Source: Elusimicrobiales bacterium (GTDB lineage: Bacteria > Elusimicrobiota > Elusimicrobia > Elusimicrobiales > Elusimicrobiaceae). From it: a stretch of DNA of 13,005 bases. Location of the stretch: assembly GCA_030540535.1 (NCBI GenBank), contig JAUNWB010000009.1:1-13005 (forward strand), given 5' to 3'. Position 1 is the first letter of the stretch. Each line of letters starts with the position of its first letter. Positions 4,640 to 12,437 of the stretch are shown here, piece by piece. The position numbers and the translations under genes are program-made. The notes beneath the pieces were generated by a model. That model worked only from the letters and a program-made list of their open reading frames with translations. It made no database searches and was not told the origin of the DNA.

Positions 4640-5812
4640 TCAGTTTGCTTTTTTGGGTGCTGATTTTTTAACCGGTGTTTTAACGGTTTTCTTCGCCGCG
4701 GATTTAGTCGCAGATTTAACCGCGGACTTTGCCGCAGGCTTGGAAGCGGCTTTTTTAGCAGCCGGTTTTTTGGCGGAAGATTTCTTTGTTTTAGGTTCCG
4801 CTTTCGTTTTTTTAGCGGCGGATTTGGGTTTACCGGGAGTACCGAACGCTTCGCGCGTTTGTTTTAACAGCTTATCCAAAAAGCTCTTGCCTTCGGCTTC
4901 ACCCAAAATGTTGGTTTTCACGCGCGGGCGCATGGCGCTGTGCAGTTTGCGCGTGCGGAAATCGGCGGTGGACGGCTCCAAAATACCCGCTTTCAACGCT
5001 TCGCGGCGCAGCGTGCCGATGGCGCGCTCTTCAATTTGGCGCACACGTTCGCGCGACAAGCCCAAAATTTCGGCCACTTCGCCCAGCGTCTTGGGTTCGT
5101 TGTCATCTAAACCGTAACGCATGATTAAAATCTGGCGGTCGCGGTCGTTTAAATCTTCCATGCTTTTTTTGAGGCTTTGCTGGTTTTCGTTTTTGACGAA
5201 CACGTCATGCGGATTGCCTTTTCCGTCATCGCTGATTAAATCTTCCAGCGTGGTTTCGTCTTCGTCGTGTACCAAAGAAGCCAGCGAATCAACCCCTTTG
5301 GCCGCGCTTAACGTATCCATGATGGATTTTACCTGCCGCGCGGAAAGGTTCAGCTCTTTCGCCATTTCGTTTAAAGACGGATCACGCCCGTTCGATTCTT
5401 TCAGTTCGTTCCACGCGCGGAACCATTTTTTTAAATTGCCCCAGGCGTGCGACGGGATTTTAATCGAGCCGGACTGCTCTTCGATGTATTTGCGGATGTA
5501 TTGTTCAATCCAATAAACGGCGTAGGTGGAAAAACGGTAGCCTTTTTCCGGCTCAAATTTATCAATGGCTTGCAGGAGGCCGAGGTTGCCCTCTTCAATT
5601 AAGTCCATCAGTTCCATGCCGGGGCGCAGGAAACGCTTTGCCGTCGGGATTACCAACCGCAAATTCATTTCCATGATTTGGTTCTTAGCGTCCTGGTCGC
5701 CTTCTTTGGCGAGTTTCCACAAACGGGCGGTTTCCTCACGGTCCATCTCTTTCGTGATTTTGCCCAAATGTCTAAAATACTCGTTTACACTGTCTAAAGA
5801 CTCGTTTTCCAT
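4640..5812 (-). CDS. Sigma-70 family RNA polymerase sigma factor with lysine/alanine-rich C-terminal tail
   Basis: A 390-residue sigma factor that directs RNA polymerase to promoters. Region 1.2 begins at SLDSVNEYFRHLGKI, regions 2.1-2.2 include NLRLVIPTAKRF and DLIEEGNLGLLQAIDKF (70-86), region 2.3-2.4 is GYRFSTYAVYWIEQYIRKYIEEQ, region 3 follows, and region 4.2 is TLGEVAEILGLSRERVRQIEERA (242-264). There is no region 1.1. Residues 325-390 form a histone-H1-like tail with 23 lysines among 66 residues, rich in A, S, T and P and nearly free of acidic residues. I chose ATG 5812 because homology begins there. Upstream in-frame codons (to 5950) would overlap the divergent symporter gene and give an unrelated hydrophobic leader. 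No clear ribosome site is visible. Whether this is the housekeeping or an alternative sigma is open; region 2.4 argues for altered -10 contacts. Confidence 0.92.
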   Translation of the reverse strand: MENESLDSVNEYFRHLGKITKEMDREETARLWKLAKEGDQDAKNQIMEMNLRLVIPTAKRFLRPGMELMDLIEEGNLGLLQAIDKFEPEKGYRFSTYAVYWIEQYIRKYIEEQSGSIKIPSHAWGNLKKWFRAWNELKESNGRDPSLNEMAKELNLSARQVKSIMDTLSAAKGVDSLASLVHDEDETTLEDLISDDGKGNPHDVFVKNENQQSLKKSMEDLNDRDRQILIMRYGLDDNEPKTLGEVAEILGLSRERVRQIEERAIGTLRREALKAGILEPSTADFRTRKLHSAMRPRVKTNILGEAEGKSFLDKLLKQTREAFGTPGKPKSAAKKTKAEPKTKKSSAKKPAAKKAASKPAAKSAVKSATKSAAKKTVKTPVKKSAPKKAN

Positions 5813-5893
5813 ATATAACATGATATCAAACTTTGCGTTTTCGCTCCAGCCCGTTTTAATATAAAACACCGCCTCTTCGCCAAATAAAAATAG

Positions 5894-5902
5894 TGTTATA
5901 AT
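5894..5902 (+). promoter_or_regulatory. Extended -10 promoter of the sugar symporter/amylomaltase operon
   Basis: TGTTATAAT (5894-5902) is a full extended -10 element with a perfect TATAAT, about 36 bases before the symporter ATG at 5939. No good -35 sequence lies 17 bases upstream, as is usual for extended -10 promoters. GAGGA (5931-5935), three to four bases before the ATG, is the ribosome site, at a rather short spacing. Confidence 0.6.
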
Positions 5903-5938
5903 GGAAAGTAGTACCATCTTGCGCAACAAAGAGGAACT

Positions 5939-7267
5939 ATGACAACCCAAAGACCTCCCAAGACGTTTTTACAAATTATGTACATGTGTTTAGGCTTTTT
6001 CGGCATCCAGTTTGGCTGGGCGCTGCAAATGGGCAACATGAGCGCGATTTATTCGCGCCTGGGCGCCAGCGAGGACCAAATTCCCCTCTTATGGCTGGCC
6101 GCACCCGTGACGGGGCTCTTGGTTCAGCCGCTCGTCGGTTACTATAGCGACCGCACCTGGTGCCGCCTGGGCAGAAGACGTCCGTACTTCTTGGGCGGAG
6201 CCATTTTCGCCATGATTGCGCTTATTTTAATGCCGCAGGCGTCAGCCATTTGGATGGCCGTCATCGCTTTATGGATTTTGGATACTTCCGTCAACGTCAG
6301 CATGGAACCTTTCCGCGCGTTCGTGGGCGATTTACTGCCCGAACCCCAACGCAAAACCGGCTACGCCATGCAAAGCGTGATGATTGGCGCGGGCGCGGTA
6401 ATCGCTTCGTTCCTGCCGCAGATTTTAACCGCGCTGGGCGTCAGCACCGAGGCGCCCTTAGGGCATATCCCCAATACGGTTAAATACTCGTTTTACATCG
6501 GCGCGGCCGTGCTGATTGCCGCCATTTTGGCTACCGTCAAAACCACGCCCGAATATCCCCCCGCCGACATGGAAGAATTTAACCGCTTAAAAAAACAACC
6601 GGTGAGTCCGCTTAAAACGCTTAAAGAAATGGGGCAGGCGTTCATCACCATGCCCTCCACCATGCGCCGTTTGGCCGTCGTACAATTCTTCACCTGGGCC
6701 GCGTTTATGGTCATGTGGGTATATTTTACGCCCGGCATCGCCTCCGCCGTATTCCACGCCGCGCCCGGCACCGCCGCTTACGAAACCGCCGCAAACTGGG
6801 GCAGCTCCTGCTTCGGCATTTACAACGGCGTGGCGTTCGTGTTCGTGTTTGCGCTTTTGTGGCTGACCACCAAATTTTCCGCCAAAGCCATTCATATCGC
6901 CTGCTTGACTATCGGCGGCATCGGGCTTGGTTCGCTCGGCCTTACGCTTTTTGGCGTGGAATTTACCAAAACGGGGCTCATCTTCCCCATGGTGTGCATC
7001 GGCGTTGCGTGGAGCAGTATTTTATCCATGCCCTACGCCATGCTTTCCAACGCACTGCCCGCCGAAAAAATGGGCTTTTATATGGGCGTATTTAACTTCT
7101 TTATCGTCATTCCGCAAATTTGCGTAAACCTGTTCTTCGGCCCGTTTATGAAACACGTACTCGGCTCCAGCGCCATCGCCGCCGTAGGCGTGGGCGGAAT
7201 CAGCCTGTTTATCGCCGCCGCGTTTACGCTGTGGGTGCGCGACCATAAAACCGCCGCCCGGGAGTAA
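5939..7267 (+). CDS. MFS sugar:cation symporter of the GPH/SLC45 (sucrose/maltose transporter-like) type
   Basis: A 442-residue inner-membrane transporter with about twelve hydrophobic segments and a central hydrophilic loop near 201-240. The loop between helices 2 and 3 carries GYYSDRTWCRLGRRRPYF (68-84), the version of MFS motif A typical of plant sucrose transporters, animal SLC45 and bacterial maltose/sucrose symporters. The gene is followed after only two bases by a 4-alpha-glucanotransferase, so maltose or short maltodextrin is the most likely substrate, driven by an ion gradient. Substrate choice is inferred from the neighbour, not seen in the protein. The gene is transcribed divergently from the sigma factor. 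Confidence 0.88.
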   Translation: MTTQRPPKTFLQIMYMCLGFFGIQFGWALQMGNMSAIYSRLGASEDQIPLLWLAAPVTGLLVQPLVGYYSDRTWCRLGRRRPYFLGGAIFAMIALILMPQASAIWMAVIALWILDTSVNVSMEPFRAFVGDLLPEPQRKTGYAMQSVMIGAGAVIASFLPQILTALGVSTEAPLGHIPNTVKYSFYIGAAVLIAAILATVKTTPEYPPADMEEFNRLKKQPVSPLKTLKEMGQAFITMPSTMRRLAVVQFFTWAAFMVMWVYFTPGIASAVFHAAPGTAAYETAANWGSSCFGIYNGVAFVFVFALLWLTTKFSAKAIHIACLTIGGIGLGSLGLTLFGVEFTKTGLIFPMVCIGVAWSSILSMPYAMLSNALPAEKMGFYMGVFNFFIVIPQICVNLFFGPFMKHVLGSSAIAAVGVGGISLFIAAAFTLWVRDHKTAARE

Positions 7268-7269
7268 TT

Positions 7270-9945
7270 ATGAAGCTGACTTTCCAACTTTCCTATAAAA
7301 CCGCCTGGGGTGAAAACCTCCACGCCGTTCTGTACCGTGCCGGGGCGGGTGCCAACGAACGCAAAATCAATATTCCCCTGGCCACGCAGGACGGACAAAC
7401 GTGGCGGGGTGAAATCCAACTGCTTTTAAAAACGCCGCTTACGGTGCATTATCATTACGAGGTCCGCTCCGGCCGCAGCACCCTGCGCCGCGAATGGCAG
7501 GCCGTCCCGCGTACGCTGGAAATCAATCCCGCCGCCGCACACTACTTTTTGTGCGACAGCTGGCGCGACCTGCCGTCCGAATCCTGGCTGTACTCTTCCG
7601 CCTTTACGGACGTATTCCGCCCGCGTAAACACGCACCCAAAACGCTTCCGCTGTTTAACCGCACCGTTATTTTACGCGCGCAAACGGCTCGGCCGGAACC
7701 CGGCGAAACGTTATTTATCTGCGGTGCGCCGGAAACGCTGGGCCGCTGGAATCCGGCCAAAGCAATCCCTTTAACGGAAGGCGAACACAACGAATGGAGC
7801 CTTGCTCTCAACGCGGAACAGCTGCGTTTTCCGTTTGAATATAAATTTATCGTAAAAAGCAAAGACGGAGCGGTATCTTGGGAAAGCGGCCCCAACCGCA
7901 TTTTGGACGTTCCTCCCCTGGCCGCGGGCGACGTGTGGGTAAAAGATGATTTGCGCCCCGCTTTCGACTGGAAAACGCCGTTCCGCGCCGCCGGCGTAGT
8001 ACTGCCCGTATTTGCCCTGCGCTCGCAGGACGGCTGGGGCGCAGGTGATTTCGGCGACCTTGAAAAACTGATCGACTGGGCCGCGCAAACGGGCCAAAAA
8101 GTCATTCAAATCCTGCCGATTAACGATACCACGCTTACGCACACCTGGCGCGATTCGTACCCTTATAACGCCGTATCGGTTTATGCGTTTCACCCGCTGT
8201 ATGCGGACGCGCGCCAACTGCCTCCGCTTGATAAAAAAGCGGAACAGCAATTTGAAACGGAACGCAAAAAAATAAACGCGCCGGAACAAATTGATTACGA
8301 AGCCGCCACCCGTTTAAAAATAAAACGACTGCGCGAAGCCTTCAAACAGCACGGGGAGCAAACGCTTGCCTCCGTAGAATTTAAAAACTTTTTTTGTGTA
8401 AACGCCCACTGGCTGCCCGCCTACGCCATGTTCTGCGTGTTGCGGGACCGCTACCAAACGGCCGATTTTAGCGCCTGGCCGGAACACGCCCGGTTTTCGC
8501 CGCAGGGCCTTAGAGCGTTTACCGCCCCCGCATCGCCCGCCGCGCCGGAAGTGCGTTTTTGGTATTACGTTCAGTTTATCTTGCATACACAGCTGTTAAA
8601 AGCCACGCGCCGCGCACGCGAAAAAGGCGTTATTTTAAAAGGGGATATTCCGATAGGCGTTTCCCCCCACAGCGTGGAAGCATGGACGGAACCCGCCCTG
8701 TTTAATTTAAATGCGCAGGCGGGCGCGCCGCCGGACGATTTCTCCGCCGCCGGGCAAAACTGGGGGTTTCCTACGTATAACTGGGATGTCATGGCTCAAG
8801 ACGGCTACCGCTGGTGGACGCACCGTTTTACACACATGGCGCGCTATTTTGACGCGTACCGCATCGACCACGTACTCGGGTTCTTCCGTATTTGGGAAAT
8901 TCCGTCCCACAGCGTAGAAGGGTTATTAGGCCAGTTTACGCCCGCCCTGCCCATGGACCGGGTGGAAATCCAACGCTGCGGGCTGACGTTTAGGGACGAA
9001 TTTTTAAAACCGTATATTTCCGAAGCATACCTGGCGGAAAAATTCGGCGGGTTGGCCGAAGAAGCCAAACAACGCTTTTTAACGCCCGCCGGGAACGGCC
9101 TGTTTGCCCTGCGGCCGGAATACGCCACCCAACGCCAAACGGAAGCCGCACTCAGCGGAACGGACGACAAAACGCTCCGTTTAAAACAGGGCTTATTTGC
9201 GCTGGCTTCCAACGTGCTTTTTGTGCCGGACCGCACGGATTCGAATAAATTTCATCCGCGCATTTCCGCACTGTCGGACGGTGCATTTGCCGCGCTTTCT
9301 GCGCCGGAAAAAGAAGCGTTCACCCGCTTATATAACGATTATTTTTTCCGCCGACACAACGAATTTTGGAAACGCGAAGCCCTCAAAAAACTGCCCGCGC
9401 TCATTCAAAGCACGCGGCTGTTGTGCTGCGCCGAAGACCTGGGGATGATACCCGACTCGGTGCCCGAAGTCATGCGCGCCCTGCAAATGCTCAGCCTGGA
9501 AATTGAACGCATGCCTAAGCGGCCGGGTGAAACGTTTGCGGACACGCGCACGTACCCGTATTTGTCCGTCGCCACGCCGTCCACGCACGATATGTCCGTC
9601 GTACGCGGTTGGTGGAAAGAATCGCCCGAAACGACGCAAAAATTCTACAACACCGTTTTAGGGCGCGAAGGCCTTGCTCCGACGGAAGCGGACGGGAAAA
9701 TCTGCGAAGATATCATCCGCCTGCATTTAGAAAGCCCGTCCATGCTGGCGCTCATGTCGTTGCAGGACTGGACGAGTATGGACGAAAAACTGCGCGCGCA
9801 GGACGCGGACGGGGAACGCATTAACATCCCCGCCAACCCGCGCCATTACTGGCGGTACCGCATGCACGTAACGCTGGAAGAATTAATGAAAGCAACCGCG
9901 TTTAACGACAAAGTAAAACGCATGATTACGCACAGCGGCCGATAA
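7270..9945 (+). CDS. malQ: 4-alpha-glucanotransferase (GH77 amylomaltase) with two N-terminal CBM20-like starch-binding domains, DPE2-like
   Basis: An 891-residue cytoplasmic enzyme that breaks an alpha-1,4 bond and transfers the glucan or glucosyl unit to another sugar. Residues about 1-105 and 130-230 look like two starch-binding domains; the second has LFICGAPETLGRWNPAKAIPL and FEYKFIVK. The GH77 barrel starts near 240 (LPVFALRSQDGWGAGDFGDL). The catalytic residues are Asp533 (AYRIDHVLGFFR), Glu722 (CAEDLG) and Asp774 (PSTHDM). Asp533 and Glu722 are 189 residues apart, against about 47 in classical amylomaltases such as the Thermus enzyme. Such an insertion, with paired CBM20 domains, is the layout of plant DPE2, which transfers glucose from maltose to a polysaccharide. 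GGGAG (7259-7263) overlaps the symporter's end and serves as ribosome site, so translation of the two genes is probably coupled. Confidence 0.95.
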   Translation: MKLTFQLSYKTAWGENLHAVLYRAGAGANERKINIPLATQDGQTWRGEIQLLLKTPLTVHYHYEVRSGRSTLRREWQAVPRTLEINPAAAHYFLCDSWRDLPSESWLYSSAFTDVFRPRKHAPKTLPLFNRTVILRAQTARPEPGETLFICGAPETLGRWNPAKAIPLTEGEHNEWSLALNAEQLRFPFEYKFIVKSKDGAVSWESGPNRILDVPPLAAGDVWVKDDLRPAFDWKTPFRAAGVVLPVFALRSQDGWGAGDFGDLEKLIDWAAQTGQKVIQILPINDTTLTHTWRDSYPYNAVSVYAFHPLYADARQLPPLDKKAEQQFETERKKINAPEQIDYEAATRLKIKRLREAFKQHGEQTLASVEFKNFFCVNAHWLPAYAMFCVLRDRYQTADFSAWPEHARFSPQGLRAFTAPASPAAPEVRFWYYVQFILHTQLLKATRRAREKGVILKGDIPIGVSPHSVEAWTEPALFNLNAQAGAPPDDFSAAGQNWGFPTYNWDVMAQDGYRWWTHRFTHMARYFDAYRIDHVLGFFRIWEIPSHSVEGLLGQFTPALPMDRVEIQRCGLTFRDEFLKPYISEAYLAEKFGGLAEEAKQRFLTPAGNGLFALRPEYATQRQTEAALSGTDDKTLRLKQGLFALASNVLFVPDRTDSNKFHPRISALSDGAFAALSAPEKEAFTRLYNDYFFRRHNEFWKREALKKLPALIQSTRLLCCAEDLGMIPDSVPEVMRALQMLSLEIERMPKRPGETFADTRTYPYLSVATPSTHDMSVVRGWWKESPETTQKFYNTVLGREGLAPTEADGKICEDIIRLHLESPSMLALMSLQDWTSMDEKLRAQDADGERINIPANPRHYWRYRMHVTLEELMKATAFNDKVKRMITHSGR

Positions 9946-9958
9946 AACTAATTGCCAC

Positions 9959-9989
9959 AACGCCCCGGATTCTATCCGGGGCGTTTTTT
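9959..9989 (+). terminator. Rho-independent terminator after malQ
   Basis: A perfect 12-bp stem (AACGCCCCGGAT, 9959-9970, with ATCCGGGGCGTT, 9974-9985) with a three-base loop is followed by T's through 9989. It lies 14 bases after the malQ stop. The opposite strand has no T run, so it acts on the plus strand only. Confidence 0.92.
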
Positions 9990-10063
9990 ATGTGCTTAAA
10001 CAACACAGATACGCCAAGTGGCAAGAGAACGCAAAGTCAGCCAAATGTGGAAAATGGTTGCCC

Positions 10064-10109
10064 GCACAAGGAACAAGGGATAAGAAATATTTTTCTTATC
10101 CCTTGTGCG
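10064..10109 (-). terminator. Large inverted repeat downstream of the carboxyltransferase gene
   Basis: ACAAGGGATAAGAAA (10073-10087) pairs perfectly with TTTCTTATCCCTTGT (10092-10106) around a four-base loop. A second possible outer pairing uses CGCACAAGG (10063-10071) with CCTTGTGCG (10101-10109), so the two stems compete for the same right arm. It lies 29 bases past the minus-strand gene's stop, but a U tract after the hairpin is missing, so termination is likely but not certain. Confidence 0.5.
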
Positions 10110-10137
10110 CTAATTATTAGTTAAGTACAAGTCTTTA

Positions 10138-11742
10138 TTACAGCGGAATGTTCCCTTTGTGGGGGTTGTTCTTCGGATTGCGCTTATCTTTCAGCACCTG
10201 AAACGCACGGATGATTTTGGAACGCGCTTCGGCCGGCTCGATAATCTCGTCGATAGACCCGTTGGAAGCCGCCTGGTAAGGGGAAGCGAATTTGTCGGAG
10301 TATTCCTGCGTCATTTTCTGCTTCAGCTCTTCTTTTTTAGCTTCGTCGGTTTCCTTTTTCAAGTCGCGCGAATACAAAATTTCCACCGCGCCGCGCGGCC
10401 CCATAACGGCAATTTCCGCACTGGGGAATGCAAAGTTAAAATCACCGCGCAGGTATTTGGAACCCATGGCGATATACGCGCCGCCGTAGGCTTTGCGCAG
10501 GACGAGCGTCACTTTCGGAATAGACGCTTCGGAATACGCGTACAACAGTTTCGCGCCGTGGCGAATGATACCGCCGTGTTCCTGTTCCACGCCGGGCAGA
10601 TAACCGCCGGTGTCGACCAGCGTCAGGAGCGGGATATTAAATGCGTTTAAAAAGCGGATAAAGCGCGCGGCTTTGTCGCTCGCGTCGCAGTCAAGCGCGC
10701 CGCCCATGCAGGCCGGGTTGTTGGCTACCACGCCCACTACCTGGCCGCCCAAGCGGATAAAACCCGTCACTACGTTTTTGGCAAAATTCTGGTGGATTTC
10801 AAAAAATGCGAAATCGTCGGCCAAACGCCAAATAACGTGGTGAATGCGGAACGCTTTTTTGGGGTCCATGGCGCAGATGGTTTCCAACACCGGGACGGTG
10901 CGGCCCATTAAATCGCTGGTGGTGTCGAGCGGAGGTTTTTCGTCGCAGTTTTGCGGCAGGAAAGAAAGAAGTTCGCGCACCTGGCGGAAGCAGTCCTGCT
11001 CGGACTTGGCGACAAACTGGCACACGCCGCTTTTTTCGCTGTGAGGCTGGGAGCCGCCGAGCGTATCAAAATCCACCTCTTCGCCGGTGGCGGCTTTTAC
11101 CGCGCCCGGGCCGGTGATGAACATATGGCTGATGCCTTCCACCATAAAAATAAAATCGGTAAGAGCCGGCGAATACGCCGCGCCGCCCGCGCAGGGGCCG
11201 AGAATGACGGAAATCTGCGGAATGACGCCGGAGGCTTTTACGTTGCGGTAGAAAATTTCGCCGTAACCGTTTAAGCTGTCCACGCCTTCCTGGATACGCG
11301 CGCCGCCGGAATCGTACAAACCGATAACCGGGAGTTTGGCTTCCATCGCCCGGTCCATAAGCGCGGCGATTTTCTGCGCGTGCGCCAAGCCCAAAGAACC
11401 GCCCAGCTGCGTAAAATCCTGCGCAAAAAGCGCCACTTCGCGCCCGTTAATGCGGCCGAAACCGGTAATAACGCCGTCGCCTTTGATGTGTTTGTCTTTA
11501 ATACCGAAATCACTGCAGGAGCTTTCCATCAAGCTCTTGATTTCAAAAAAGCTGTCTTTGTCGAGCAAATAAGAAATGCGTTCGCGGGCGGTCATCTTGC
11601 CTTTGTCTTTCTGGGCTTTGATGCGCGCCTCGCCGGCGCCCTTTAGAGCGTCCTGGGAAATTTGTCTAAACTTAACCAAGCTGGCCGGAGCGGGTTGGTC
11701 CGACGGCTTGTCCAGTCTGGGGTCCTCAAAAAGTTCTATCAT
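10138..11742 (-). CDS. Acyl-CoA carboxyltransferase beta / methylmalonyl-CoA decarboxylase alpha subunit family protein
   Basis: A 534-residue full-length member of the carboxyltransferase family (PccB, AccB/AccD5, MmdA), which moves CO2 between biotin and an acyl-CoA. The N-terminal half has the acyl-CoA site (LYDSGGARIQEGVDSL, 142-157, and LGPCAGGAAYSPALTDF, 181-197). The C-terminal half has VDTGGYLPGVEQEHGGIIRHGAKLLYAY and RKAYGGAYIAMGSK. It ends in the typical HKGNIPL. Residue 424 is Ile, where propionyl-specific carboxylases such as Streptomyces PccB carry Asp422. Ile is found in enzymes of other substrate preference and, to my recollection, in MmdA proteins. No biotin carboxylase, biotin carrier or decarboxylase membrane subunit is in the window, so carboxylase and decarboxylase roles cannot be separated. 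GGAGGGAG precedes the ATG. Confidence 0.92.
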   Translation of the reverse strand: MIELFEDPRLDKPSDQPAPASLVKFRQISQDALKGAGEARIKAQKDKGKMTARERISYLLDKDSFFEIKSLMESSCSDFGIKDKHIKGDGVITGFGRINGREVALFAQDFTQLGGSLGLAHAQKIAALMDRAMEAKLPVIGLYDSGGARIQEGVDSLNGYGEIFYRNVKASGVIPQISVILGPCAGGAAYSPALTDFIFMVEGISHMFITGPGAVKAATGEEVDFDTLGGSQPHSEKSGVCQFVAKSEQDCFRQVRELLSFLPQNCDEKPPLDTTSDLMGRTVPVLETICAMDPKKAFRIHHVIWRLADDFAFFEIHQNFAKNVVTGFIRLGGQVVGVVANNPACMGGALDCDASDKAARFIRFLNAFNIPLLTLVDTGGYLPGVEQEHGGIIRHGAKLLYAYSEASIPKVTLVLRKAYGGAYIAMGSKYLRGDFNFAFPSAEIAVMGPRGAVEILYSRDLKKETDEAKKEELKQKMTQEYSDKFASPYQAASNGSIDEIIEPAEARSKIIRAFQVLKDKRNPKNNPHKGNIPL

Positions 11743-11767
11743 GCTCCCTCCAAAATCGTATACTTCT

Positions 11768-11776
11768 ATTTTACCA
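11768..11776 (-). promoter_or_regulatory. Possible extended -10 promoter of the carboxyltransferase gene
   Basis: On the minus strand TGGTAAAAT (11776-11768) has the extended -10 form, 26 bases before the ATG at 11742, inside the 57-base gap after the PPTase gene. No -35 box is evident. The gene may also be reached by read-through from the PPTase. Confidence 0.35.
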
Positions 11777-11799
11777 AATATATGCGTCCCGCGCCCGGC

Positions 11800-12429
11800 T
11801 TACGCGCGTTTGGCGTACGCGGCCGAAAACATAAACCCGGGCAGAAGTTCCCGCGTTTCCACACAAATTTCCGGCGCGCCGAGCTTGTTATATACGTCCA
11901 GCGCGGGGCCGAAAAATTGCGGATTTCCGTCCACACAGCGCACATCGTAGCTGTTTAGCGAAAGGCCCGTGCCCAGCAGTTTTACAAGCGCTTCTTTCTG
12001 CGTCCACAGGCCGGTTAAAAAAGCGTCGTCCCGAGCAGTCAGTTCAGACGGGTGAAAAAAATCGTTCGCCCACGCGTCTATGCGGTGTTCGGTTTTTTCT
12101 AAATCAATCCCTAAAAATTCATACGTCGCGCTGACGGCCGCCGCAGCAAAACCGCGGCTGTGCGTAATGCTAAACGCCAGGTTACACGGTTCCCCCCCAA
12201 CCAGCAAAACAGGTTTACCGCTTTCGTGCGGCAGCACTTCCACATCGAACAATTCCGTCCTAAGGAATCGCTCTTGCAACAACTGTTTTAACGCAAATCT
12301 GCCCCCGAGCCATTCGGTACGCCGTTTGGGGAAACGGAGCGTTTGGTAAAACGCCCGTTCCCTTTCACTTAAAATACCGTCGGCCGGAGGCAGACTGGAT
12401 AAATCAACTACTTTTAATTGATAAGGCAT
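11800..12429 (-). CDS. 4'-phosphopantetheinyl transferase superfamily protein (Sfp type)
   Basis: A 209-residue enzyme that moves the phosphopantetheine arm from coenzyme A to a serine of an acyl or peptidyl carrier protein. The two signature motifs are GIDLE (107-111; Asp109 and Glu111 bind Mg) and LWTQKEALVKLLGTGL (141-156; the WxxKEAxxK motif with Lys145, Glu146, Lys150). SITHSRG (87-93) matches the substrate-binding NLSHS-like strand. Length and a two-lobed layout fit the Sfp/Gsp class. I chose ATG 12429 because homology starts at PYQLKVVDL. An in-frame ATG at 12477 would lie inside the preceding gene. It starts eight bases after the PKS-type dehydratase gene, so it very likely activates carrier domains of that assembly line. 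No strong ribosome site is visible, suggesting translational coupling. Confidence 0.92.
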   Translation of the reverse strand: MPYQLKVVDLSSLPPADGILSERERAFYQTLRFPKRRTEWLGGRFALKQLLQERFLRTELFDVEVLPHESGKPVLLVGGEPCNLAFSITHSRGFAAAAVSATYEFLGIDLEKTEHRIDAWANDFFHPSELTARDDAFLTGLWTQKEALVKLLGTGLSLNSYDVRCVDGNPQFFGPALDVYNKLGAPEICVETRELLPGFMFSAAYAKRA

Positions 12430-12437
12430 TACGTGGG

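Noticed and set aside
4434..5117. Plus-strand open frame antisense to the tRNA and sigma gene
   Set aside because: It runs through a tRNA and mirrors the lysine/alanine-rich tail coding sequence in reverse; no motif.
5813..5950. N-terminal extension of the sigma factor to ATG 5950 with a membrane-like leader
   Set aside because: Homology starts at 5812, the extension overlaps the divergent symporter start and its promoter, and there is no ribosome site.
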